Source: Hymenobacter psychrophilus (lineage in GTDB: Bacteria > Bacteroidota > Bacteroidia > Cytophagales > Hymenobacteraceae). From it: a DNA stretch of 64,000 bases. This document shows, piece by piece, positions 1 through 7,600 of this stretch. Both the position numbers and the translations under genes were made by a program. Each line of letters begins with the position of its first letter. Position 1 is the first letter of the stretch. The notes below the pieces were generated by a model. It worked only from the letters and a program-made list of their open reading frames with translations. It did no database searches and was not told the origin of the DNA. The DNA lies in NCBI RefSeq assembly GCF_900107135.1, contig NZ_FNOV01000001.1, forward strand, positions 1 to 64,000, written 5' to 3'.

Positions 1-1871
1 TGCAGCGCCTGCACACCATTTTCACGCTGGGCCAGCAGCTGGCCGCCGGCCGCACGAGTGGCCTCGACGGGCTGGAAACCCGGCTGCTGCGCGAGGTGAA
101 AAAGGCCGGCTTCTCGGACCAGCAGCTAGCCGTGCTGCTGCTGGGCGAGGGCGACGTGAAGGCGGATGAGCTGCGGGTGCGCGCCCGCCGCAAAGCCCTG
201 GGCGTGCTGCCCGTCGTCAAGCAGATTGACACGCTGGCGGCCGAGTTTCCGGCCAAGACCAACTACCTCTACACCACCTACCACGGCACCGAAAACGACC
301 TGGACCGCGAAACGGCCAAGTCGGTGGTGGTGCTGGGCTCGGGCGTGTACCGCATCGGCTCGTCGGTGGAGTTCGACTGGTGCGGGGTGCAGGCCGTGCA
401 GACGGCGGCCGCGGAAGGCTACAAAACCATTATCATCAACTACAACCCCGAAACTGTAAGCACTGACTACGACGTGTCGGACCGGCTCTACTTCGAGGAG
501 CTGAGCTTCGAGCGGGTCATGGATATCCTCGACTTCGAGCAGCCCGGCGGCGTGATTCTGAGCACCGGCGGCCAGATTCCCAACAACCTGGCCACTCGCC
601 TCGAGCAGGCCGACGCGCCCATCCTGGGCACCGCGGCCGCCCGCATCGACGAGGCCGAGAACCGCCACAAGTTCTCGCGCATCATGGACGAGCTGGGCAT
701 CGCCCAGCCGCGCTGGAAGGAGCTCACGTCGCTGCAGGCCATGCAGGCCTTCGTGCAGGAAGTGGGCTACCCCGTGCTCATCCGGCCCAGCTACGTGCTG
801 TCGGGGGCGGCCATGAACGTGGTGTCCAACGCCTTCGAGCTGGAAGCGTTTCTGCAGACGGCCGTGCAGGTGAGCGCCGAATACCCGGTGGTCGTGTCCG
901 AGTTCATCCAGGAAGCCAAGGAAATTGAGCTCGATGCCGTGGCCGATAAAGGCGAGATTGTGAGCTACGCCATTTCGGAGCACGTGGAGTTTGCCGGCGT
1001 GCACTCGGGCGACGCGACGATGTACTACCCGCCCCAGCGCGTGTACGTGGGCACGGTGCGTAAGCTCAAGATCATCGCCGAGAAGATTGCCCGGCGCTAC
1101 GAGATAAGCGGGCCGTTCAACATCCAGTTCCTGGAAAAGAACGGCGTCATTCGGGTGATTGAGTGCAACATCCGCGCCTCGCGCTCCTACCCGTTCGTAT
1201 CGAAAATATCGGGCAACAACCTGATCAAGAAGGCCACGCAGGTGCTGCTGGGCAAGCCAGTGGCGCGCGACGAGAGCGAGCGGGTCTACGATTTGCCCTA
1301 CGTGGGGGTGAAGGCGCCGCAGTTCTCGTTCACCCGCCTGCCCGGGGCCGACCCGGTACTGCGGGTGGACATGGTGAGCACGGGCGAAGTGGGCTGCCTG
1401 GGCGACACGGCCGAGGAGGCGCTGCTCAAGTCGATGCTGAGCGTGGGCTACAAAATACCGCAGAAGTCGGTGCTGATTTCCGGCGGCCCGATTCTGTCGA
1501 AAGTGGCGCTGCTCTCGGCCACGGAGCTGCTGGTGCAGAAGGGCTATCAGATTTACGCCACGCAGGGCACGCACCGCTTCTTCGCCGAGAACGGGGTGCC
1601 GAGCAGTCTGCTGTTCTGGCCCAGCGACGCGCAGGAGCCCAACGTGCTCACGTATCTGAAGGAGAAGAAGTTGGATCTGGTCATCAACATTCCCAAGAAC
1701 CTGAGCAAAGGCGAGTTGGACAACGACTACCAGATCCGGCGCACGGCGGTGGACTCGGGCGTGGGCCTGCTGACGAACGCGCGGCTGGCCAAGGCCTTCA
1801 TCCAGGCCTTCTGCAAGCTGGAGATGGCGGACCTCAAGATCAAGAGCTGGAACGAGTACAAGGCCATGTAG
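1..1871 (+). CDS. carB: Carbamoyl-phosphate synthase large subunit, 3' part (5' end outside window)
   Basis: The frame is open from base 3 and enters the window inside the gene; about 622 C-terminal residues are present, whereas complete CarB proteins are near 1,070 residues. The fragment covers the end of the oligomerisation region, the whole second ATP-grasp half (VVVLGSGVYRIGSSVEFDW nucleotide-binding start, then VLIRPSYVLSGAAM, then the metal-binding stretch RVIECNIRASRSYPFVSK) and the C-terminal MGS-like allosteric domain (ISGGPILSKVALL onward). This half makes carbamoyl phosphate from carbamate and ATP for the arginine and pyrimidine pathways. An argF'-type transcarbamylase lies 0.8 kb downstream on the same strand, which suggests an arginine cluster interrupted by two small genes. 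The missing N-terminus is a window-edge effect, not damage. Confidence 0.97.
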   Translation, partial: QRLHTIFTLGQQLAAGRTSGLDGLETRLLREVKKAGFSDQQLAVLLLGEGDVKADELRVRARRKALGVLPVVKQIDTLAAEFPAKTNYLYTTYHGTENDLDRETAKSVVVLGSGVYRIGSSVEFDWCGVQAVQTAAAEGYKTIIINYNPETVSTDYDVSDRLYFEELSFERVMDILDFEQPGGVILSTGGQIPNNLATRLEQADAPILGTAAARIDEAENRHKFSRIMDELGIAQPRWKELTSLQAMQAFVQEVGYPVLIRPSYVLSGAAMNVVSNAFELEAFLQTAVQVSAEYPVVVSEFIQEAKEIELDAVADKGEIVSYAISEHVEFAGVHSGDATMYYPPQRVYVGTVRKLKIIAEKIARRYEISGPFNIQFLEKNGVIRVIECNIRASRSYPFVSKISGNNLIKKATQVLLGKPVARDESERVYDLPYVGVKAPQFSFTRLPGADPVLRVDMVSTGEVGCLGDTAEEALLKSMLSVGYKIPQKSVLISGGPILSKVALLSATELLVQKGYQIYATQGTHRFFAENGVPSSLLFWPSDAQEPNVLTYLKEKKLDLVINIPKNLSKGELDNDYQIRRTAVDSGVGLLTNARLAKAFIQAFCKLEMADLKIKSWNEYKAM

Positions 1872-1905
1872 CGTCCGCCTATTTGCATCTCAATCGTTGA
1901 ATAGC

Positions 1906-2181
1906 ATGCGTAGCACCGATTTGCCAGAGCGCTGGAAATTGAAGCTCCGAGAGTATCTGATTGTAAAAGGAAGCACTAAGCCCGCAAAGCTTAGTGCTTC
2001 TGAGTTTCCGTCAGAAACGGTTGTAAGCATTCGGTTTGAAGACGGTTAATACGTTGAATTCAAACACGCCATTGCCATGGAAGCGCCTGAGTTTCGGAGA
2101 GTCGCCGTTTTCACGGAGCACTGTGGCCATCATGTATTTCCGCTGTATGATGAGCTGGAACTTAACACTATGAAAACATGA
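1906..2181 (+). pseudogene. Small conserved protein broken by one in-frame TAA
   Basis: Reading from ATG at 1906 gives 47 residues (MRSTDLPERWKLKLREYL...) and then TAA at 2047-2049. The same frame continues without further interruption to TGA at 2179-2181, encoding YVEFKHAIAMEAPEF and then VAVFTEHCGHHVFPL. The two parts read as one globular protein of about 91 residues with no frame change. They resemble a small family of unknown function that I recall with a Ser/Asn-type residue at the stop position (a guess: TCA to TAA). The frame ends in ATGA overlapping the start of the following SMI1/KNR4 gene, typical of translational coupling in a two-gene operon. Alternatives are a sequencing error or two separate peptides; one nonsense substitution is the simplest reading. 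Confidence 0.72.
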
Positions 2182-2648
2182 ATATCTCTCTTCTTAAAGC
2201 CGCTTGGGAAAAGGCTCATATCAGGGCTGCCCAACCGGCCAGCCGGGCCGAAATTCGGGCTTTTGAGAGAAAGTACAGCGTGCAACTTCCAAAGGACATG
2301 TTCGATTACTTCGAACAGGTTAACGGGATGCTGGACGGAGAGGCGGACGATGATCTGTTCGCTTTCTATTCCTTGGATCAGCTTGAAACAGTTGCTGATA
2401 AGTTTAAGGACTGGCACGGGGTACCCAAATACAGCGACGCCTTAACTACCCTCGATAAGCCAGAGACGTACTTCGTGTTTTCAGATTTCTTCATCAATCT
2501 TGAGGCGTTTGCTATTAGGCTGGATGACTCAAGTATTTTCAATCAGCACGTTTATGCGATATGCGGCGGAATACATCAGGTTGTAGCAACGTCGTTTTCA
2601 GCGTTTATTGATTTATACCTGCACGATTCCGATACGTTGATTATTTAA
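2178..2648 (+). CDS. SMI1/KNR4 (SUKH) family protein, probable immunity-type protein
   Basis: This 156-residue cytoplasmic protein has no signal peptide. The pattern of an N-terminal helix (SRAEIRAFERKYSVQLPKDM), the FDYFEQVNGML stretch after it, a middle acidic section and a C-terminal FSAFIDLYLHD helix is that of the SMI1/KNR4 (SUKH) fold. SUKH proteins are commonly immunity proteins against polymorphic or contact-dependent toxins, though many solitary ones have no known partner. The start codon overlaps the stop of the broken small gene upstream (ATGA). Base composition is visibly more AT-rich than the flanking carB and argF' genes, suggesting recent acquisition. No toxin gene is visible nearby, so the immunity role is inference from the family. 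Confidence 0.75.
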   Translation: MNISLLKAAWEKAHIRAAQPASRAEIRAFERKYSVQLPKDMFDYFEQVNGMLDGEADDDLFAFYSLDQLETVADKFKDWHGVPKYSDALTTLDKPETYFVFSDFFINLEAFAIRLDDSSIFNQHVYAICGGIHQVVATSFSAFIDLYLHDSDTLII

Positions 2649-2692
2649 CTTCAAATCAAGCAACCCCATTGCTCTCAGCTTCTACACCCCAA

Positions 2693-3646
2693 ATGAAAAA
2701 CTTCACCTCCTTCGCCGATGCCGGCGACTACAAAGCCCTGTTGCAGCAAGCCCTCGAAATAAAGGCCAACCCTTACGGCTACCAGCACATCGGGCGCAAT
2801 AAAACCGTCGGGCTCATCTTCTTCAACCCCAGCCTGCGCACCCGGCTTAGTTCGGTGAAGGCGGCCTACAACTTGGGCGCGCAAGCCTGGGTGCTCAACG
2901 CCGGTACCGATTCCTGGACCCTGGAAACGGCCGATGGCGCCGTGATGGATGGCTCGACCCAGGAGCATATTAAGGAGGCCATTGCCGTGATGAGCCAGTA
3001 CTGCGACGTGCTGGGCGTGCGCACCTTCCCCACGCTCACAGACAGGGAGGCGGATTACGGTGAGGTCTTCTTCAACAAGATTCTCAGTTACGCCACGGTG
3101 CCCGTCATCAGCCTCGAAAGTGCCACGCTGCACCCGTTGCAGAGCTTCGCCGACCTGCTGACGGTGGCCGAAACCAAGCGTGCCGAGCGCATGAAAGTGG
3201 TCCTTACCTGGGCCCCGCACGTGCGCGCCTTACCCCAGTGCGTGCCGAACTCGTTCTGCGACTGGTTCACCGACATCGACTGGGTGGACCTCGTTATTAC
3301 CCATCCCGAAGGCTATGAGCTGGACCCCAAATTCACGCGCGGCGCCCGCATCGAGTACGACCAGCAAAAGGCCCTGGAAGGCGCCGATTACGTGCAGGCC
3401 AAGAACTGGAGCAGCTACTACGACTACGGCCAAGTGCTCAGCACCGACCCCGGCTGGATGCTGACGCCCGCCCACATGGCCCTCACCAACGATGCCCGGT
3501 TCCTACACTGCCTGCCCGTGCGCCGCAACGTGGAAGTATCGGACGCCGTGCTAGACTCGCCCAACTCGCTCATCATCCAGGAAGCCGGCAACCGCACGTT
3601 TGCCATGCAGACGGTGCTGCATGAGCTTCTTAAGAAAGGTATATAA
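2693..3646 (+). CDS. argF': N-acyl-ornithine transcarbamylase (ArgF' type)
   Basis: This 317-residue protein belongs to the acylornithine transcarbamylase group that replaces ornithine transcarbamylase in Bacteroidota and Xanthomonas. It transfers the carbamoyl group of carbamoyl phosphate to N-succinyl- or N-acetyl-ornithine. The carbamoyl-phosphate loop FNPSLRTRLSSVKAA is at residues 44-58, HPLQSFADL follows mid-protein, and the C-terminal FLHCLPVRRNVEVSD carries the HCLP signature. ATG at 2693 (MKNFTSFADAGDY) was preferred over one eight codons upstream because it matches the length I recall for the Bacteroides enzyme. By that remembered alignment the specificity residue (Pro90 in the succinyl enzyme, Glu92 in the Xanthomonas acetyl enzyme) is Gln90 here, so acyl preference cannot be assigned. 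It sits downstream of carB. Confidence 0.92.
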   Translation: MKNFTSFADAGDYKALLQQALEIKANPYGYQHIGRNKTVGLIFFNPSLRTRLSSVKAAYNLGAQAWVLNAGTDSWTLETADGAVMDGSTQEHIKEAIAVMSQYCDVLGVRTFPTLTDREADYGEVFFNKILSYATVPVISLESATLHPLQSFADLLTVAETKRAERMKVVLTWAPHVRALPQCVPNSFCDWFTDIDWVDLVITHPEGYELDPKFTRGARIEYDQQKALEGADYVQAKNWSSYYDYGQVLSTDPGWMLTPAHMALTNDARFLHCLPVRRNVEVSDAVLDSPNSLIIQEAGNRTFAMQTVLHELLKKGI

Positions 3647-3753
3647 TTCGGGTAAAGTACAATGAAGGGCTAATTACTTCGTTGATGTCCTGAATCCGAA
3701 ATGACCGTCCGGTTGCTTCGGAATTCTCACCCCCATTCCTTCCCTTCCTGATC

Positions 3754-4053
3754 ATGAAAAAGCTATTTGTTTTCGCCGCTGTATTCGTGTTTGGTGCTGT
3801 TGCTGCTAACGCACAAACCACCAACACGACCACGACCACCACCACGCCCCAGCAAAGCACGACCACCCAGACGGACCCGGCTACTGGCACGATAAATTCG
3901 ACCACCACTACCGCACCTGCCACCACTACCACCGTGGAAACGCAGTCGGAAGCCACTGTAGCTCCCATGGCAGAGGCCACTACGATGCCGGCTGACGTGA
4001 AAGTGAAGGAGAAGAAGAACAAGTCCAAAAAGAAGATGAAAACCAACGACTAA
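3754..4053 (+). CDS. Small Thr-rich secreted protein with Lys-rich tail
   Basis: A 99-residue protein with a clear Sec signal peptide (MKKLFVFAAVFVFGAVAANA, cleavage expected after ANA). The mature part is dominated by threonine, with several runs of four to seven, plus Gln, Pro and Ser, and looks disordered. The last 20 residues are basic (VKEKKNKSKKKMKTND). I do not recognise a family; similar Thr-rich short exported proteins occur in Bacteroidota, possibly as cell-surface or matrix components. The opposite strand also has a long open frame, but its Val-rich translation is an artefact of the Thr codons. A strong terminator follows, so the gene is probably monocistronic. Confidence 0.7.
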   Translation: MKKLFVFAAVFVFGAVAANAQTTNTTTTTTTPQQSTTTQTDPATGTINSTTTTAPATTTTVETQSEATVAPMAEATTMPADVKVKEKKNKSKKKMKTND

Positions 4054-4087
4054 CGACGCATAATGCGGGTTACCGCATCTGCTAAAG

Positions 4088-4124
4088 AAAGCCTGATTGC
4101 CTTATAGGCAGTCAGGCTTTTTTT
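4088..4124 (+). terminator. Rho-independent terminator
   Basis: Perfect 11-bp stem (GCCTGATTGCC with GGCAGTCAGGC, one G-T pair) with a 5-base loop and a seven-T tail. It closes the Thr-rich protein gene. Confidence 0.88.
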
Positions 4125-4185
4125 GTTCTGACCCCAAACCTCAGGAATAGGGTGCCGGTCGGTTCCGGCCTAGCCTTTTTAGGCC

Positions 4186-4193
4186 TAAATTTG
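4186..4193 (+). promoter_or_regulatory. Bacteroidota -7 element TAAATTTG next to the start codon
   Basis: TAAATTTG matches the Bacteroidota primary sigma -7 consensus TAnnTTTG. Only five bases separate it from ATG 4199, so transcription would begin at or next to the start codon. The upstream -33 element is weak. Confidence 0.5.
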
Positions 4194-4198
4194 TGGTA

Positions 4199-6010
4199 AT
4201 GCTCGTATTGCCTACCGCCGCCCGCCCGTTTGTTCTGTTGTTGATTGCCTGCCTGCTTACCGGTTTGCCCCGGCAGGTGTGGGCCCAGGAGGTGCCGCCC
4301 AAGCGGGAGCTGCGGGGCGTGTGGATTGCCACCGTAGAGAACATCGACTGGCCCAGCAGCCGCAACCTGAGCCCCGAGCAGCAGCGTCGCGAGTACCGCC
4401 GTATTTTGGATGACCACCAGCGCACCGGCATCAACGCCGTGTTCGTGCAGGTGCGGCCCGCTTCCGATGCCTTTTACGCCAGCGAGCTGGAGCCCTGGAG
4501 CAAGTGGCTGACTGGCACCCAGGGCAAGGCCCCGGCCCCTTACTACGACCCGCTGCCGTTCCTGATTGAGGAAGCCCACAACCGCGGCATGGAGTTTCAC
4601 GCCTGGTTCAACCCTTACCGGGCCACCATGGACACGCTCACGAGCCGGCTTGCGCCCAACCACCCCTACCGGCAGCATCCGGAGTGGTTTCTGCGGTTTT
4701 CGGGCAAGCTGCTCTACAACCCCGGTCTGCCCGAAGTGCGCGCCTACATCAACCGGGTAATCGTGGACGTGGTGCGCCGCTACGACATCGACGGGGTGCA
4801 TTTCGACGACTACTTCTACCCGTATCCGGAGGCTAAACGGATAATTGAGGACCAGGACGCCTTCGCCCGCTACAACCCCGACAACCTGAAGCTGGCCGAT
4901 TGGCGCCGCCAGAACGTGAACATGCTCATCCGCGACCTGCACGAATCCATCAGCAGCACCAAGCGCTGGGTGAAGTTCGGCATCTCGCCCTTCGGGGTGT
5001 GGCGCAACCAGCGCACCGACCCCAATGGCTCCGATACCCGCGCCTTCGAGGGCTACGACGGCCTGTACGCCGATGCGCTGGAATGGACCCGCCAGGGCTG
5101 GGTGGACTACGTGCTGCCCCAGCTGTACTGGAGCACCGGTTTCGCGGTGGCCCGCTACCCCACGCTCATCGAGTGGTGGGCCCGCAACGCCAACGGCCGC
5201 CACGTATACATCGGCCACGGCGCCTACCGCATGCTCGAAAACACCAAGGCCGACACCGTGTGGCGCAACCCCCGCGAGCTGCCCCGGCAGGTGCGCCTGA
5301 ACCGCACCTTCCCATCTGAGCTGCAGGGCAGCGTGTTCTTCAGCTCGAAATCGCTCATGGCCAATCCGTTGCGCACCACCGATTCGCTGCGGCAGCACGA
5401 GTTCCGCTACCCGGCTCTGCCGCCCACCATGCCCTGGATTGATGCCGTGCCGCCGCTGCCGCCGGCCCGCCTGTCCCTCACGGCCAGCCCCGCCGCCAAT
5501 GTGCTGAGCTGGCAGCCTTCTCCACCTGCCCCCGACGGTGACCAGGCCAGCTACTATGCCATTTACCGCTTCACGCCCGAGCAAACGCCCCGCCCCGACG
5601 ACCCGCGCAACCTGCTGGCCCTGGTGCGCCCCGCGCCCGGCGCCGGCCTCATCTTCGCCGACACCACCGCTCGCCCCGGCCAGGCCTATGCCTATTACCT
5701 CACCGCCCTCGACCGCCTGCACAACGAAAGCCGCCCGGTATGGGTGCGCACCACCGGCCGCGCCGCCGAAATAGTAGTAGCGCAGGCGCCGCCCGAGCCA
5801 GTTCCCGCCCCGGCTCCTGAACCCGAACCCGAACCGGAGCCTGCAACGCCGCCTGTGCCCCAACCGGCCCCGGCTCCAGCCACCGGGCCAACCCCGCGTC
5901 CGCCTGTTGTGCGGCCCGCCCCAGGCAACCCGGCACCCACTAAAATCAAAGTGAAAACCAAAACCAAAAAGCGCGGCAGCTTCTTCGAGCGCATCTTCGG
6001 GGGGCGGTAG
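4199..6010 (+). CDS. GHL10-type (DUF187) glycoside hydrolase with Pro-rich C-terminus, exported
   Basis: A 603-residue exported protein. The signal peptide spans residues 1 to about 28 and ends near RQVWA. The catalytic domain follows at once: ELRGVWIATVENIDWPSS, then INAVFVQVRPASDAFY, FHAWFNPYRAT and GVHFDDYFYPYPE, the set typical of the family-10-like GHL10/YngK glycosidases. Some members of this group cleave peptidoglycan glycan strands after stem-peptide removal. After about residue 400 comes a fibronectin-III-like section, then a Pro/Glu-rich linker (repeated PEPEP) and a basic tail ending in FFERIFGGR. The ATG at 4199 was chosen; a GTG two codons earlier overlaps the promoter element. 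A closing hairpin follows at 6018-6053. The exact substrate is not predictable from sequence. Confidence 0.88.
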   Translation: MLVLPTAARPFVLLLIACLLTGLPRQVWAQEVPPKRELRGVWIATVENIDWPSSRNLSPEQQRREYRRILDDHQRTGINAVFVQVRPASDAFYASELEPWSKWLTGTQGKAPAPYYDPLPFLIEEAHNRGMEFHAWFNPYRATMDTLTSRLAPNHPYRQHPEWFLRFSGKLLYNPGLPEVRAYINRVIVDVVRRYDIDGVHFDDYFYPYPEAKRIIEDQDAFARYNPDNLKLADWRRQNVNMLIRDLHESISSTKRWVKFGISPFGVWRNQRTDPNGSDTRAFEGYDGLYADALEWTRQGWVDYVLPQLYWSTGFAVARYPTLIEWWARNANGRHVYIGHGAYRMLENTKADTVWRNPRELPRQVRLNRTFPSELQGSVFFSSKSLMANPLRTTDSLRQHEFRYPALPPTMPWIDAVPPLPPARLSLTASPAANVLSWQPSPPAPDGDQASYYAIYRFTPEQTPRPDDPRNLLALVRPAPGAGLIFADTTARPGQAYAYYLTALDRLHNESRPVWVRTTGRAAEIVVAQAPPEPVPAPAPEPEPEPEPATPPVPQPAPAPATGPTPRPPVVRPAPGNPAPTKIKVKTKTKKRGSFFERIFGGR

Positions 6011-6017
6011 CGTAGGC

Positions 6018-6053
6018 CGCGTACCGGATGACATCCGTGGCATCCGGTACGCG
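6018..6053 (+). terminator. Hairpin after the GHL10 gene
   Basis: Perfect 13-bp inverted repeat (CGCGTACCGGATG with CATCCGGTACGCG) and a 10-base loop, eight bases after the stop codon. There is no T tail, so it may act by folding or mRNA protection rather than as a classical terminator. Confidence 0.6.
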
Positions 6054-6185
6054 GTGAATCACGTTTTGCTGTTCCAGAATTGTGGTAGCGCGTAATCCGG
6101 CCGCTGCTCGCCGTGCCTGGTGCCTGTTCGTTACCGTTACTCGATAGCGCGTAGGGTTGGCTTAGCAGCATGCGTGGCGCTGCCA

Positions 6186-6245
6186 CCAGTCAGTAAGCAA
6201 AGAGCCCGTCGGAAAATTCCGACGGGCTCTTTGCTTACTGACTGG
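6186..6245. terminator. Long perfect hairpin, bidirectional terminator
   Basis: A 28-bp perfect stem (arms 6186-6213 and 6218-6245) with a 4-base loop. It lies 18 bases past the stop of the minus-strand lipoprotein gene and also downstream of the plus-strand GHL10 gene, so it ends convergent transcription. No T tract follows on either strand. Confidence 0.7.
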
Positions 6246-6263
6246 TAGTTGAATGGCGCGGCC

Positions 6264-7556
6264 TTAGAACGCCCGATACTCGAAAGCCACCCGGGCCGTG
6301 GAGCCGGCCGTGCTGGGTTTTACGCCCGTGATGCGTAGTAACATGGGTTCGGCACCGCGCACGCGCACGGCAAACAGGTCGCCGGCGGCCACGTTACCGG
6401 GCACAGCGGCTGTGCCTACCAGCGAAGCCGAGTTCTGGAAGAGTAAAATGCCCACTGCATTGGCTGAGGCGGTGGTATAGTAACCAGCGGCCGCAGTAGC
6501 CACCGGAATCCGGTAGTAAACCGTGGTGTTGGCCGAAGACAGGCTGACGGTAGTGCCAAGCACGCCACTGGCAAACAGGTCTTTGGTGGCGGCTGGTGCG
6601 CTGTTCGGCACGTTCGTGCCCAGGCGCAGGTCAAAGGCTACCGAATCCTGGGGGGCGCTGGGGCCTGCCGTTACGCGGCCGGTGCGCACCCGGCTCAGGG
6701 CCGTGGGAGGCACCACATTTACCGGCGCAGCGCCGGCCGTTGCGAAGTACGGACCGGAATAGGCCGTGAACAGGAACGTGACGGCCTGGCCCTCCGAACC
6801 CCGCGGCACCACCACATCTACGGTGCGGGCATTGGCGGCCCCGTTGCTGGGGTTGCGAATTACGCCGGTGCGTACCGGCGCACCGTTGCCAATGCGGTAG
6901 AAGGTAGTCAGGCTGTCCACGCTCTTAAACAGCCTGGCGGTAGACGGGGCAGTAGGTAGCGTACCAATGCCACCTTCGTTGAGCACCAGGTTGAAACCGA
7001 TGATGTCGTTTTCAGACTGCGCGGAGCCCGCCAGGTTGTTGCGGAACGTGGTGATGGTGGTAGGAGAAGCCGTCGTACCGAAGCGCAGGGTAGGGGTAGC
7101 CGCCACGTTGTAGCTGAAGCGCTGGCGGCGGGTAGCGCCGTTCTCAAACGTCGTCGTCACATCCACCCGCACGGCCGTTTGGTTGGCCAGATTGGCCGGC
7201 ACTTGGTACGGAATCACCTGAATGGAAAGCCCCGCAGCCGGCTCAAAGAATACGTTGCTGGGCGCCAGCGTCGTCACCACAGCGGAATCCGTGCGGCCAA
7301 TTACCTGAAATACGGTAAACTCGCGCACCTTGTCGGCGGCATTGAAGCCCACCCGTAAACCTACCACTTCGCCGGGAGCATACTTGGTTTGCAGCCCCGA
7401 CGGCGGGGCCCCGATGACAGTAAAGCCTCCGTCGCCGGTAAGCGTGTAGGGCGGCTCAATATCGTCGTCGCAGGCGGTGGTAGCCAGGCCGGCCAGGGCC
7501 AGCAGCAACACCCAGGAGCGCCGCCGGAAGCTTCGAAAATCAGGTGATATTTTCAT
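6264..7556 (-). CDS. SusC/D-associated outer-membrane lipoprotein of unknown fold
   Basis: A 430-residue protein with a basic N-terminus, a hydrophobic stretch and the lipobox LATTAC, so Cys29 should be lipidated. The residues after Cys are acidic (CDDDIEPP), which favours surface export in Bacteroidota. The mature protein is rich in Val, Thr, Ala and Asn and looks all-beta, with repeated short sections that could be two or three immunoglobulin-like domains. I do not recognise a named family. It is the third gene of a susC-susD-lipoprotein operon, 44 bp after susD, the slot usually held by a SusE-like glycan-binding protein. That role is inferred from position only. Confidence 0.75.
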   Translation of the reverse strand: MKISPDFRSFRRRSWVLLLALAGLATTACDDDIEPPYTLTGDGGFTVIGAPPSGLQTKYAPGEVVGLRVGFNAADKVREFTVFQVIGRTDSAVVTTLAPSNVFFEPAAGLSIQVIPYQVPANLANQTAVRVDVTTTFENGATRRQRFSYNVAATPTLRFGTTASPTTITTFRNNLAGSAQSENDIIGFNLVLNEGGIGTLPTAPSTARLFKSVDSLTTFYRIGNGAPVRTGVIRNPSNGAANARTVDVVVPRGSEGQAVTFLFTAYSGPYFATAGAAPVNVVPPTALSRVRTGRVTAGPSAPQDSVAFDLRLGTNVPNSAPAATKDLFASGVLGTTVSLSSANTTVYYRIPVATAAAGYYTTASANAVGILLFQNSASLVGTAAVPGNVAAGDLFAVRVRGAEPMLLRITGVKPSTAGSTARVAFEYRAF

Positions 7557-7600
7557 GAGAAGAGTACATCAGAAGGGAAGAGAAAAGTACTGGCCCGCGC

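Noticed and set aside
126..1574. Long minus-strand frame opposite carB
   Set aside because: His/Arg/Gly-rich translation without recognisable motifs; artefact of GC-rich codons on the real strand.
3630..4046. Val-rich minus-strand frame opposite the Thr-rich protein
   Set aside because: Thr codons read backwards; no signal or family.
4112..6043. 643-codon minus-strand frame opposite the GHL10 gene
   Set aside because: Low-complexity His/Gly/Val composition, no start context; the plus strand gives a clear enzyme.
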